Below, piece after piece: positions 1 to 13,900 of a stretch of 64,000 bases of DNA (position 1 is its first letter; the number at the start of each line of letters is the position of its first letter). Both the position numbers and the translations under genes were made by a program. Source of the stretch: Branchiostoma floridae (Eukaryota > Chordata > Leptocardii > Amphioxiformes > Branchiostomatidae); the NCBI RefSeq assembly GCF_000003815.2, contig NC_049994.1, forward strand, positions 9,829,148 through 9,893,147, in the 5' to 3' direction. The notes below the pieces were generated by a model. The model searched no databases and had not been told where the DNA came from. It was given only the letters and a program-made list of their open reading frames with translations.

Positions 1-427
1 CCTAGCATGGCAGCATATGGTTACTAACTATATGACACCAAATGACCTGTCACACCCAATCTTTTCGCACCTACATGCAAGGTGGTTGCACCTGCTAGTA
101 CTTGGTGGCAATGAGTCTCACCCTACCATAACAGTCTGTGATAGTTGGAGGTAAAAAGAATGATACATTCTGGATTTATGACTGTAGTACTTGAAGGTTG
201 TTGTTCTTTTTTTCCATACCTTTCAGATTTTAGTTTCAAAGCAAAAAAATATTTCCTGTGTCACCCGAAAATTCCAGAATGATAGCTAGATTTGCAACAT
301 TGTTTTCCCCAAATTTGACACACTCCAATTTTGAATTGAATTTTTAGTCACACAGTCAGATTGTTTTTGTCTATGTATGACAGCCATTGATTTGTAGAAG
401 TAAGTTTCACTGTTGTGTTCTTCCCAG
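1..427. other. Intron sequence at the left window edge
   Basis: No exon, RNA gene or repeat recognised. It ends in the acceptor TTCTTCCCAG of the first TFCP2 exon in the window, so it is the 3' part of an intron. Confidence 0.6.
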
Positions 428-3400
428 TTTCCAGTATATCTTGTGTGCAGCAACATCTCCAGCCTCCAAAATCAATGAAGAAACTGTGACTTATCTCAAC
501 CAACGTAAGTCTACAACTCTGCTACTGTTTCTTACATATTGACACATAGTAAATACAGAATACTGCAAGGTGAATTCTGTATCATCCTAGGTGCAAGCCC
601 TCCCACGGGCTGATGACCAAAATGGCAGGAGGCGACAACAGTGAGAGGGCTGGGACCAAGCTGATGCATAGCACAGCATACTGTATTCTTTTTAAATCAT
701 ACCCACATGACTCAAACAAAGAATGATGAGAATATACGTTTTTCACAATGTCGGTGTCTGGTATATTGTACACGTGAAGTACTTTCGGATAATTCAATCT
801 CGTGTCTCGAATCTCGTGTGATACAAGCCCATGGGATACCATAAAATACAGGCTGGTACTGAATACCCATTTCAAATATCATATTCTGTTTTGAATTCAA
901 CCACAGCCCAGGTTGAATTCAAAACAGAATATGATATGATTGGTGAGATGATTGACAATGACAAAGTAGACTTCCACAGAGAAAGCTCACCTAAAACATA
1001 AGCTTCTTAGAGAAGGTAATGAAGAGGCAATGTTTTACAGACATCAACATCACATAAATGTCCATATCCTCCACACAGGTCAGTCATATGAGCTGAGATT
1101 AAAGCGCCTGGGAGACAACAGCAGTTTTCAAGGAGGAGAGTTACTTAAGGTAAGGACCGTGATGTCTGATCATATCTGATGATATTACTGCTGCTGACAT
1201 AAAATAGTGAAGAAGAATAGTCTTCCTCAGTGTAAAACTGAACCAAAACAGTGTTCATTTTCCAACTTTGAGGTGTGTCAGATTCTGTCAGGCCACATGT
1301 AGTAGCCTGGGTACGACCCTATTTCTACTGGGGCTCCTTACACTCACAACTAGTGGTGCGTACCGGTCCGCCGAACCGGAATTGGACTTGCTATAACTTT
1401 CGGTTCAAGTCCGGTTAAAACCGGAACGTAGAAAACCGTTTTTTTTTTAAAACCGGAAATCTCTTTCTTGTGGTAGACTAGTATCATCTAAAACAACGCT
1501 AGATACCTATGTTACTTTATTTACTGCAGCCAACGGGCCCGAAAATAACTGTATGTTCGCGAAAATAGATTGTCCTACCACCGGCATGAGCAATGGTCGC
1601 GCCACCGTCCGCACGGAAACCTTTCAAAATCCGGCAACGCGGCAAAAATGACTGGTTCATTTTAGTGATTTCACCCATGAAAATAACGTCTGTGATTTTG
1701 TTTATCTCTTGGTGTGGGTTTTAGAAGTCCCATACCTTCTGATAAATGAGAAATTTTCCGAGAAAGACAAGTTATAACAAATCACCCGCGCTTGTTGTCA
1801 CGTTTGTCGCTTGTCGGGCTACTTCACTAAAAGCATGGGCGAGCAGTTTGTTAAAAAGAAACACAGACACCTTTATTCAAATAAATATTGTGAAATCGTA
1901 AAGATATTTTATATCTATTCCCTTTAGATCTGTAAAGAATAAACTTACAATTCATTTGTAAGGTTAAATGTAGAGAATAATGAAACGGCATGCATCGCTT
2001 ATACCCGCACTACAGTAGGCTATCCCAATGACCCGTGTTGACCTCGCAAGCGCCATGCTGAAATTTCGGGCCGTCAAAACACAAGCCGAAAAGGCCAAAT
2101 TCTACCGTGATTTCCCGACAATTATCATTGAAAATCGATGTTGCTACACCTTTGAAAATAACGCAGTCGTCTTCGGCAATATTTTTTATCGCATGCGGCC
2201 CGGTCGAGGGGTGGTCGCGGTCGCCGGATACGCTAGCTAGGGGACCTCGCATAGGGCAAGTCGCTTAATGCTTGTGTTGATGCGGAAAAATTTAGCGGCC
2301 GTCAAAAACCGGACTTATAAGTCCGGACCTGAACCGGAATCTCTGGACTTGAGTCCGGACCTGAACCGGAATGTCAGCTCCGGTACGCACCACTACTCAC
2401 AACCCTAAAAATGCGAGTATAAGGAACCCCAGTAGAGATAGGATGATACCCAGGCTAACCTGTAGTGCCTTTATTAATAAAAGATTTATTGTTGGCTTGT
2501 AGTTAAACATGCAATTTGGCTATAAATCACAGGTAACATGAGATACATGTATCAAAGTGGTCAAAGTCACCTTGAAACATTGTAACTACTGTTTGTCCAC
2601 CCCCCTCCCACCCAGAGTGTTGTGCGTGTGGTGTTCCACGACAGAAGGTTGCAGTACACAGAGTATGAACAGCTGGCCCAGTGGAGGTCCATCAGGCCCA
2701 ATGAGAGACTGCTTGATATTGGTATTTATCTAAGTTTTTTTTTACACTTTCTGGGCTTGAAATACCACCTGCATATGCAGGTTAGTGCAGGTATTTCTGG
2801 TGTCTACCTGCACCTAACCTGCCCCGGTCCATGTACCGGGTTTTATAGATACAAATCCTATAATGAAGGTGTATATGGATTGTTTTCAGCTGCATTGACT
2901 GTTACCACCCATAGATTATGAAAGAAAAAAATAGCAATGGTTCCTGTAATTTCCAATGTTAGCTGCACTAGTGCACGTATGCAGAAAGAAGGATTTCGAG
3001 CCCTGACTTTATTGAAAGCTAACAGAAAGTTGCAGTCTTACTTGGTAGCTAGTCCATTGTTCAAAGTAATGGAGTACAAATATTACTTAATTTTGGTAAC
3101 TAGAATGTACAAACTATCTCTTTCGTTGTCATCGTAATTGTCAGTATTAGTTAATAACGGTATGTACAGTTTGTTTGTATAAATCACAAAATGAAATTAA
3201 TTCATCTTGCATATTGTATTTCATAGCTGCAAGAATTGGGGCCTTGAAAGAGCAAGTGAAAGAACAAGTTGTGAAATTTCTAAAATGTCATGGTAATTTG
3301 TATCAGGCCTTCAATCTTTGTGGTACATTGCAAACCAAAACAGGCAAAAGTTTGTAGTTTCTTGTTCATGAGACTCAAACACTAGTTACATACAAGAGAG

Positions 3401-4901
3401 AGGTCATCAGGGACGCGGCAAACTTCAAAACACACATTAAATTTCTAGATTTACAGTCAGTTGTGTAGCTTGTGTTTGTTTTTCTCAGAATTCTTGCAAA
3501 TAGATATTTGAACAACTTCTGCTTCTCCCCAGATATCCCCCTGTCAGTGAATATTTATGACATCAGGAAGGACCCTACTGCCGTCAACAAAGTTGAGTTC
3601 CAATGGGATCCCAACAAAGATACCTCTGTGGCAATACAGGTATAAAAAAAACATTTCTTTCGGTGTAGGCAATATAAGTCTGTACCTGTACTATTTGGTG
3701 TAAGCGTCCTTCCATAACACACCAGCTTTGCAGGCACATAGTGGCAGCTGCTTATGTCACATAGAAGAACTTGATTTACTGAACAAATGTACAAGAACTT
3801 TTGGAAGGTCTTTTATAATAATAGATATACAAAAGCACATACAGCAAAAGCCACTTATTGTTCAATACATACTGATCATTACTGTTATTGTAATGTTATA
3901 TAATTTATGTTTATGTAATGTAGTATATTTTGTATATTTTGTTATTTCTCACTTGTTGAAAAGGGCTAGTGGAATTTCCACACACTTTTCATGTCATGTC
4001 ATAAGTTGAAAAACTTCAAATTGTCAGCTGTGATTGGCCTTGATGTAGGGTAGTGTGTAACTTTATAGCCTATTTTAGTAACTGAAGTTGGCTGTTCAGT
4101 GTTCACTATGATAACACATTACAGAAGACAACTAAAAGAGATCTTTTCTGTCATGTTAATATTGCTGTTTGTTTCTCCATCCCAGGTCCACTGCATAAGT
4201 ACAGAGTTCACAGCACATCGGCATGGAGGTGAGAAGGGCATCCCCTTCCGTATACAGGTGGACTCCTACTCCATAGAGGAAGAACATCTCCACTCTGCAT
4301 CATGCCAGATTAAGGTCTTTAAGGTACGCAGATAGTTCTACTTTTCATAGCAGACAAACAACTATAGTAACTGTTGTACTGTATGCTGTAAGTATTGAAA
4401 TGTTTGCAGCAGTTTTATCTTTGCATCTTTCACACTGCACCTTTAAACAGTGCACAAATGTTTCCAATTTATATCTACAGTAACAGCAGTACAGGGCTTT
4501 CAACTGTATACATGAAAATCACCAATATCTTCATTTCTGTTCTATTGCAAAATTAAGCCAAAATAGATGTATTTACAGTAAATGAGTAATGTAAGGACAT
4601 GCTGCACAAAAAGAGCTTTTGCAAAATAGTGATTGAGTGAGTAAGTGAGAAAAGGAGATACATGTACAATACAGAATACATGAATTTAATGATACAACTT
4701 TTATTGCAATTATTGATGTAATGTAATGTGGCTTGAAGCATATCTTATTATCTGGATATTCAATCTTAATTGACGCAACATTTCTATCTGTTTCAGCCAA
4801 AGGGTGCTGATCGTAAAATAAAAACTGACAGGGAGAAGATGGAGAAGAAGCCAGACAAGGACAAGTACCAGCCCTCCTACGAGTACACCATCCTCACAGA
4901 G
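428..4901 (+). CDS. TFCP2: CP2 DNA-binding domain exons of the TFCP2-like gene
   Basis: Six exons encode most of the conserved CP2/grainyhead immunoglobulin-like DNA-binding fold. They read from [11 protein letters not shown] to [13 protein letters not shown], closely parallel to vertebrate LSF, including the basic run KPKGADRK...DREKMEKK. The exon 428-504 / 1079-1149 junction splits a codon as C|GT and gives Arg, where I recall Gly in vertebrate TFCP2 (LNQGQSYE). The donor after 504 is CAAC|GTAAGT, so this looks like a real substitution rather than a mis-splice. Exons 3533-3639 and 4186-4323 end and begin at clean codon boundaries. The segment just before this domain is outside the window. 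Confidence 0.9.
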
Positions 4902-7900
4902 GTCTGTATCATGCCCCTACATGATACATGTACACAACAGGTGAATATACACACATGTAGAAACTAGCAACCGTTAACTGTTACACATTTGGTGACCTGT
5001 GGGCATCTCGTCCAAAAATTATAGTACTGTGAATCTTGGAAATATTGTGGTGGTTTTATCTTCTTGGTGATCTGTCCACCAGACCAGAAAGTCATGACAC
5101 AGCAAATAAATATCTCTAATGTATTACTGCTGCTTCAACCACAAATTAAGAACACAGCAAAAAACAATTGCAAAAGTAAGTGAATTTGCAGTATTATAGA
5201 CATCTACTTTGATAGCTGGATGATAGGCATGTGGACGCCTTGACTAATTATCTTAAACAGAAGATATGATATACTTCTTTACACACAAAAAAGTTTTATC
5301 CTGTTTTATCAGGTCACTTGATGAGTAAAGGTTGATGACTGTTACATATAATACAAGGAGAAAATATGATAAATGATATATGTACAAGGAGAAAATATAG
5401 AACATTTAGTCAGTAACCTCATTCTAACTGCCAACTGGGAGGTTGGGAGTTCAAGTCCCAACTGTTGCCACTTCCCAACTGCAAAGAGATGCAAGTCTTT
5501 GGATTGAAAGTTTAGCTGGGGTCTATTGTTCACTTGACGAGAAGAGTAGGGAATTCCTCTTGAGTCTGTGTGTGTCGTGAATATAATGTACTTTGTATCA
5601 GAAAGGAAGGAAAGGTTTTTAGTGAGCAAAAGCTTAATCTTCTTCCTGCTGCCTAACCCTGTAATCAATAAAAAATTTGATGCCAAAGGTTAATTCAGAA
5701 AATTCAGATGTGTTAGAATTCTGTATTTATCATATCCAGATGTCCTTTGTTGTAACTTTGTAATGTAGTGCTGTTAGTGTTATGTGCAATTTAGAACTAT
5801 GTCACTAGGAGGCACTTGTTGTACTGCTCTAAGCACATGGGAAAAGCCCTAGAAACTGTACATGTATATAGCTTTGTATGAAATGCTTCAAATTGCCATT
5901 GCGCACTGTCATCTTTTTCGAAAGTATTCCTTGTTTGATCTGATTGGTATCATAAAATTGGATGCTGTTCATTCTGTTTTGTCCTTGTTTCCATGTACAA
6001 CCTTGGGCTCAGGAAAACGTGTATCAGTCCGGAACATCACCACAGCACAACGTTGTAAGGGTTTTAAAACATTGGGTGCAGTCAACATAAAACAGCTTGG
6101 TTGTTTTCACCATTAGTTTTCAATATTCATCAGCACAATATTAGTTCTGGTGCGTCAACTTTGACCACTCTTTCAGCAATAGGTTCATTCAATCACTTTA
6201 AACGCGCTTGTTACTTTAGATTTGGGAAGCAAATACGACTTTTAACTCAACGGCTAAACCTCAAAATGGATGAAAATTGATACATGTGCAGATGACCTCC
6301 AATACATATAATCCAATCACAATGGCCTGAGGTTCAGTGTAATTTCCTACAAAAAATCTATTCTAAAAGACTTCCCAAATTAAAGTGACCAGTGACAAAA
6401 TCTTACACACAACCAACTTGTTTTGTAGGTCTACACTAACTTCTAACACCTTAGCAACGTGTTTTGTGTTCATTGTTTCTGCCTATTTTGATTTTTTCAC
6501 CTTTCCAATTTTGGTCAGATTGGTTGTACAGTTGACACAATGTTGTGTATATGTTTACAGTGTACTTCACCTGATGCGTCCTTCAATTCACCTGCCAGCA
6601 GCAGCTACAACAGCAGTTTTCAGAGCCCACCTGACATAAATAGGTCAGTAAAAACCTTAATGTTCTCACCTCACCTCTGATCACCTTGTCCCATCCTCAT
6701 CAAGAGGGTCGGGGACCATGGTTGCCTCTAACCAGGGCTCTAGCCAGCGTCCGTTTTTCCGTCAATTGACGGAAATTTGCTACGTATGATGAAAAATTTT
6801 AAAACCTATCCGTCAACCTTGACTGACAAAATTCCTTGATGGAAGCTACAGGCGGCTTGGGGACGCCGTCCACGGCCATAAAAGCCACACTCTGGTTGTT
6901 TTCCTATTGTTATGATTGTTGACAATGTGTATCGGCGCTCTTTTGCATACGATAATCTCATTGAAAACCTGTTTTTCAAGGTCTCAGTTCACTCCTGGAT
7001 GCATTCTTACCAAGCATTCTACGAACTTTGATAAGTAAATTTTCGCGGTTTTCGCGACAATAGGAATTGGCTGACAGAAAAAATTTGAGATGACTAGAGC
7101 CCTCACCTAGTCCCATCTTCATCAAGAGGGTCGGTGACCATGGTTGCCTCTAGCACAAGTCTAAGGGTGGGAATACTATAGATTATTTTATTTTTGCGAT
7201 ATGTTATTTTACAGTAAGAGTGAAAAGACAATGTTTTTATTTTATGCTCATGACAATACTGTAGCACAAAATGTTACAAAAAGATTCTGAAAAGTTAGAA
7301 AATAAAACCGCAAATATTCCAAGACTAATAATAGACAAATTTTACTGTGTTTTGTTTATATCTTAGTATGCCCTCTGACCTCACTTCGTAATTTTAGACT
7401 TAAAGCATGTATTTGTATGTAATTCTGATCTGTATCTGTATTTTTATGTTGTTTTATCTGTTCATGTATTTTGTATATGCTTTTTTTATTGTTGTGAGCC
7501 CTGGAAGATTAGCTTCATTTTGGGCATCCTAATAAACTCAAACTCTAAAACTGAAGTATTTAACATTAAAATACAATTGCTAATAAGATCTGTAGTAAGG
7601 TTTTAAAATAACCACATTCAGGGACATTTTCCTCCTTTTGAGATATCCCTTATTCATGTTTAGTGTCTTCATTCCGACAGGCCAATCCTATAGATACTGT
7701 AAATGCATTCAACTTCGCAGGGATTTAATTTCGCGGTGGCGGAAAAATGGACTTTTCTGTGTTTTTAATTTCGCGGAAGCAGCATGCACTGTAGTCTCTT
7801 ACGGTTATAGAAAAATGTTCGCGGTGGTTTTAAATTCGCGGTGAAGCGGCCGCTGCGAAAACCGCGAACATCAATCCACCGCGAACATTTCTGCATTTAC

Positions 7901-10900
7901 AGTAAATAAGTATAATCTAGAATTGGTACATCATGCAGAGTGAGGCCTCTAAGTAAGGTGGTGTGTTGTTTTGACCAAAACTTGTTTATATGAAGTGGAA
8001 ATCTTTCACAAGATGTGGAAAGACTGTTTTGATTAAGGCCTTGTTAACAACAGACAGAGGATTGTAATATCTTTGTTCCAATATGTCAATCCTATGATTT
8101 AGAATTGGTGCATTATGTAGAGTGGTGTGTTGACTAGAAGTAGAACTTGGTTATTTCAACTTATTTGGAATGAAAATCTTTTCACAAATTATGGAAAGAC
8201 TGTTCAGATTAGACTTAGTAAACAACAGAGGATACAATATGTATTTTGAAGGTCTGCATGGTCTCTTCCGTAAGGCAGTAGGCAGGCCTTTTTTAATTTC
8301 CCGTAATTCGTAGGGAAGCTATTTTATTCTACGTAATTCGTAGTGGGATGAAGCATAAAGCGTTGGTAGCCTGCGTGAATTTAACGTAAAGTGTTGTCAG
8401 CTATCCCGAATTTAGCGTAAATCGTTATCAGGACCCCCCCATACAGACCCTCTATTTTATGGAGTTTGACTAAAAGTGGTAGTGTCTTTTTATGCTGTTA
8501 TTTAGACCTTCTATAATAGGAGGAATCATTTATCATCTAGAGGGCCCTTTGATGTCATTTGAATGAGCCAGTCAGAACCAGAACAAAGCGCATCAGTTTA
8601 GAGTTTATTCCCTCGACCCCTACTACTAAGTATTATACATTTTTGGTATGACTGTGCAATCACCAGATCCTGTAGCTAGTGGAGTGTTCTGCTTACATCC
8701 GGTAGTTTGCAAGTTTGATCCTATCTCCAAGCAGATGTAAAAAAAAGGCTCACTGCTCTGTGTAACCTGCAGGTTGAGAAATGTTACCATTTTGCATTCT
8801 TTCATCTGCTTAAAGTTTGTGTCCCCCTGGTATAGCGATTACAGAAGTTTGCATGGCCTTGGGCTATTGGCAAACCTCCAGTCCGCTGTGGATTGAAACA
8901 ATATTTACATGACACAATCTGGAGATAAGACCAAGCTGCTCTTAACCAGCCTGCAGACAATGTTTTCAAATATCAGTTGTTTTATCAACATTTCACATGA
9001 GATCCTGACTTGATGACATTATGTTTGTTGGTCGGATAATGTCTATTTTCACATGTCCCAATTGATTTTAAGATTTGAAATCTGTATGTACAATTTGTAC
9101 ACTGCCTACTACAATTGACACTATGACAGTCCAACATGTTACGAATTTAGAAAGGTATAAATTCAAATTTGTTTGTTACAGCTTTGAAAGCATAGCTTTT
9201 GTAATCCACAGCATTATTTTTCTGGCATTGAGTTGTTGCAGTCCTTAAATGAGCTGATAACATCGCACAAGTCATGTAGCCATTGACTAAGAGCCAGTAG
9301 CAGCCAGTTTGGGCAGGTTGTGTTGGGACTATACCATGTCAGCTCAGAGGGGTGTCATATGGCTTATGTGTTTCCCTTCGTGTGTGCTGCTGTGCAAACA
9401 TTCTTTTATGTGAGTGAGTAACCTGATAATGGTGGAATGGAAGGGACAAAGCAACGTTCAGAGGTACCAGGTCATTATGTACCCATTGGTCTGTTGTCAG
9501 CTTGTAAGCATTTTGCATGACATTTGTATCTTGTGTACCTGCTTGTTGTTTTGAAACTTGTCTGTCTACGTACATGTATGTTTCTCTGTGTGTGTGTGTT
9601 TTATAAAAAAGAACATCAGAACTGTCAGAGGAAATCTTAAATGTGACAATTCTGACTTTTTTGTATAGTCAAACCAGAAAGATCCTGTATATGTTTATGT
9701 TTTGAATAAAACTTCTGAATTGTTTTTGGGACCTAGGCTAGATCTGTATTTTTGTTTACAGTACTAGTACTACAGTAGTACAAGTGTATGCCCTAGTCTG
9801 TGTGGTAACTTCTTTCCATTTTCTATTTATATTCTTCTTCAAAGGATTATATGTTCCTCTATTTTCCTGATGTAAAACTATTCTACCATTTCCTAAACCC
9901 TACTCCAAAACAGGAGTCCACTCCAAGCCCTTTTGGTTTGTCCCTCCAATGCTCGTATGAATACCAATGTTATAGATGACCTTGTTATCAGCAAGCACGC
10001 ACAGGTATGCAAATGAGGCTTTCTGGCGGGAGCCAGTTGAAACCCACGCAAACCTGCCTGGCCTGTATTATCATCAGACCTGCAGAAAGAGCCATCTCAG
10101 GCATAGCAGAAAAAGGCTGTCGCTTGTTTCCTATACTGTTGTTACAGTGTCTTGTGCAATATTTTGTTGGAGAGAAAAATTTTCCCCATGGTTTTTCAAG
10201 GCAAATTTGCTAGTGGGATGTTTGGATTAACCCACAATCCAGCGGGGAACTGTGACTGTGTGTATGAGGTCATCCAGCCTTTCAGCTTTCTTCAGATAGC
10301 AGAGAAGTAGGTCCTGATGTTTGCTTTGAAAATGTGCTTTGTGTGTTCAATGTTTTTCTGCTAGTCGAATTTTTATCAGATCGGGAATTGTCTGTATTTT
10401 GTCTGTAATTGAAGGGGGTCTGCATAAGAAATTAATGGTGCACAAAATTGTTGACACTCAGTCAGATGCGTTGCGGTAAATTTTGGAGTGTGTTATATTA
10501 GAGGGAAGTGTCACTGTAAATTGGAAGTTTATTATATTAGGGAGAAGTGTTTGCTTTGGGAAAAAATTATGTATGTATGCAGTGTTTTTCATCCGCCAGT
10601 TGAATTTTTATCTGAGGAAATAGTGTATTTTCTCTGAATTTGAATTGAAGGGGGTCGGGTTGGCAGTGCATTCTCATAAAATTTGCATTACATTGAATTC
10701 AGAAATATCTCCAGTGCATTGCATTAGATACAACTACCCACTGAATACGGTTCATGTGGCTAAATTGGTCCTGTTAAGACTTATATCAACTCAAAACGAC
10801 TGACTATGCATCATGGAAAAAAAGGAATGCAGACCCCCATTGTAGTGCTGTTTTGATATTAACAGACTGGAAATCTCTGCTGTCTCTCTGTCTTGGCTAG

Positions 10901-13900
10901 AAGGTTGTGAGTTTGAATCCCAGCTGTGGCTGACACTCTGGATAGGAGGTAAAGCCATGGTCCACTGTTCATTGCCTGCCTGTCTAAGCATTAGGTCAGG
11001 CTCTGGCCCTTTGCTTTTCTTGTCATGGCTTGTCATGCAGGCAGCACAGCTTTTGATTATGGCCTCATAGAAGTCATTAATATTGACATTAACATGCTTT
11101 AAGTAAACTTCACCCCCATAACAGAAAGGAAGGATGGTAACCTCCTTAGAATTTCTTTCACTGCGTTTACTTGCGACTGTGAGTCTTTTTACTAGTTGGT
11201 GCTCCGGCAAAATTATGTTTAGTTAGCGCTTTGTGCTTATTGTCTCATTCCAGGGTTCTACTTCTAGCCAGCGTCTGTCCTTCCGTTCTCTGACAGAATT
11301 TTGCCGCTGAGGAGGGACATAAATTTTACCCATTCTGTCCTCTATGATGGACAATTTTGGCATGAAAAGCTATTGAATTTTAATAAAAACAAATGCCATT
11401 GAACCAAGCAAACCTTACCCCTTGAAATGCAGGAAGTAGTTACTGTATGTCAGAGGGTCTAGATTTCAAAACTTTCCTGGGGGAACATACTCCCGGACCT
11501 CAGCGCTCGATAGAATTTCCAAGTTCAAAATCCAAGGGACAAAGAAAAAATTCAGGCTGGCTAGAATACTGTCTCATTCATAGACCAATGATTAAGACAG
11601 TATCCTGAATCATGAATCAATGTTTCATATATAAATGTTTATAGCATTTATAACTGCATTTAGCCACTTTCAAAAAAAAGTGTCTGATCATGTACAGGAT
11701 ACTCAAGAAAGCCTAGTACATATCTAACCTATGCCAACACTAACTAACTAATCTTGCCAAGTAATTGACAAACTTTTATCTCAAATACGTTTTGTGTCAG
11801 GTAGGGTCAATGAAAGGGAATTCATGATTGACTTAAGCAAACCTTTTCGGGCCCAATGTTTTTCTAAACCAGACTCTTAAATAGGGTATACAGGGAGTGA
11901 TAAAGGAACAAGACCAATGCTTGCTTGCATAATTCAAATGTTGGCCCTCACCCACTACTGAAACCACCATGGCTGCCCATAAACTTCTTTCCAGTATAGC
12001 CTATCCCAAGCCATGATTAGCTAGGGAAGTAGGCTTGTCAGCTTAAGTATTGAGATTGGCAGGTTAGGCCTATATATAGGGAAAGGATATTGGGTTTTCT
12101 GTTTCAGTCTTCAAAAAATAGGGTCAGTAGGTAGGGTTTCTTTTTGTAGACTTTGGCCCAAAACTGTAGTGATACAAGCATTTCAGTTTTGCAAAACTGA
12201 AATGCATGAGGACACTTATGTTTTCAGTGTCAAACTCTAATGGTTACAAATCTGTTAATACATTTATCCTTCATTTAGATAGGATAAGCAGTTTTTAATT
12301 TAATAGGAAGCAGGCTGAATAAAAGATCTAACACTGCAACATTGAAAACTATGTCACTCCACTGCCCACCCAAAAAAAAGTCTAGGGTCGACATGTTTTT
12401 CTAGGGTATAGAGAGGGAAACACAGTTTTTTTCTTAGGAATTGGTGTCTATTGGAAGCAGACTAAAGCTAGCAAGACTAGATTCCAAATAGCCAGTCCTG
12501 TAAATGCCTTCTGCAGTACCCACATTTGATAAGGCCATGTTGATTTGATTAATGGATGACATCCGGTCTGTTACTTACCTTTGTTTGTTTCCCCCACAGA
12601 AGTCTGCAAAGCCCCACCAACTCCACTACCCATCCTCCCCCCACAGAGGATGGGGATGATAAGGCTGGAGCCACCGAGGTGAGAAACATTCTTGTCATCT
12701 ATGTGAAGTTATCTTTAATGTTAATGATATATGTGTATCAAGGCCAGGCTTTTAGCTAGGATTCTATTATAGGGGTCCAAATTTCTTGATGAGTCAAGGT
12801 AAGTGATATAGGCGCCACTATAATTGTAGGGGGGTCGGGGGGCATCCACCTTCCATGGTGCAGAGTTTTCAAGAATTTTAAGTTAAAATGGTACATTCTA
12901 TTTATCTTGAGGGGCAAAATTACTGTCAGAGAGGTCACAGAAGAAGACCTGGTCAATCAGAATTTCATGCTCGTCAGAGGATGTGCTCCCCAGTGTAAAG
13001 GCATCTAGTGCATCCAATTTCTTGTTATTTTAAGAAAGGGGAGTCCAAATGATGCCATGACACATGCCTGGCTAAAAGCCAACAAGTGTTTATAAGGGTC
13101 AGAAAATAAGACTACATATGTACTACATACATTGTAGGGTAAAATGTTTTTAAAACAAAACTAATGCTAACAGTGCAACTGGCAAAACTGAAAAACTTTA
13201 AATTGTGATTTTATGTCAGAAAATAAAACTACACTGCATTGGGTAAAATGTTTTTAAAACAGAAATGACAAAACAGTATTACTGAAAAAGTGAGGGAAAC
13301 ATATCTCAATAAAAGTATAGAATATACATGGAATCCAACTATAAGACCACACGAAATGTTTTGTCTTTGGTCCTTGATATATCAAAGCAATTGATTACAT
13401 CACAAAATCATACATGCAACATTATTTCTGATATAGGACATGTCTGGTAGTTTTTCTCGTCATTCATCTCAAAATAAATTGACCAAAATCAATTAAAATA
13501 CTGTCCAGCTCAGTGCAAAGAATCCAAATTTGCCCTCAGACATGTGCCCCATGTTTTGGATTCTGAAATGTCAAGCATTCATTATAAATGTTTTACTTAA
13601 TATGTTGCCTTTCTCTCTGCTTTCTATGATACCATTGTGATCTTGATGGCAGTCCCTCATCCTGCCATCTGAGGTACTCAGCAACGTAATCATATAAGTC
13701 TCCTCTTAGCATTTACACCATAGTGATGTTGTATGCATCATTACTTTTAGGCTTAGGTCACATTTCCAAACCATGGCCTGACCGGGCAGCATTGGGGAGC
13801 ATAAAGTTAAAGAATTATATGAAAGACACCAAAATACACAAAATGTCACATAAGATTCATGGGCGTAATTTGTGCATATTTCTAGGTATACATTTTGATT

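Noticed and set aside
2028-2240. 70-codon frame inside the hAT element as a transposase remnant
   Set aside because: No recognisable transposase motif, and the antisense strand is equally open.
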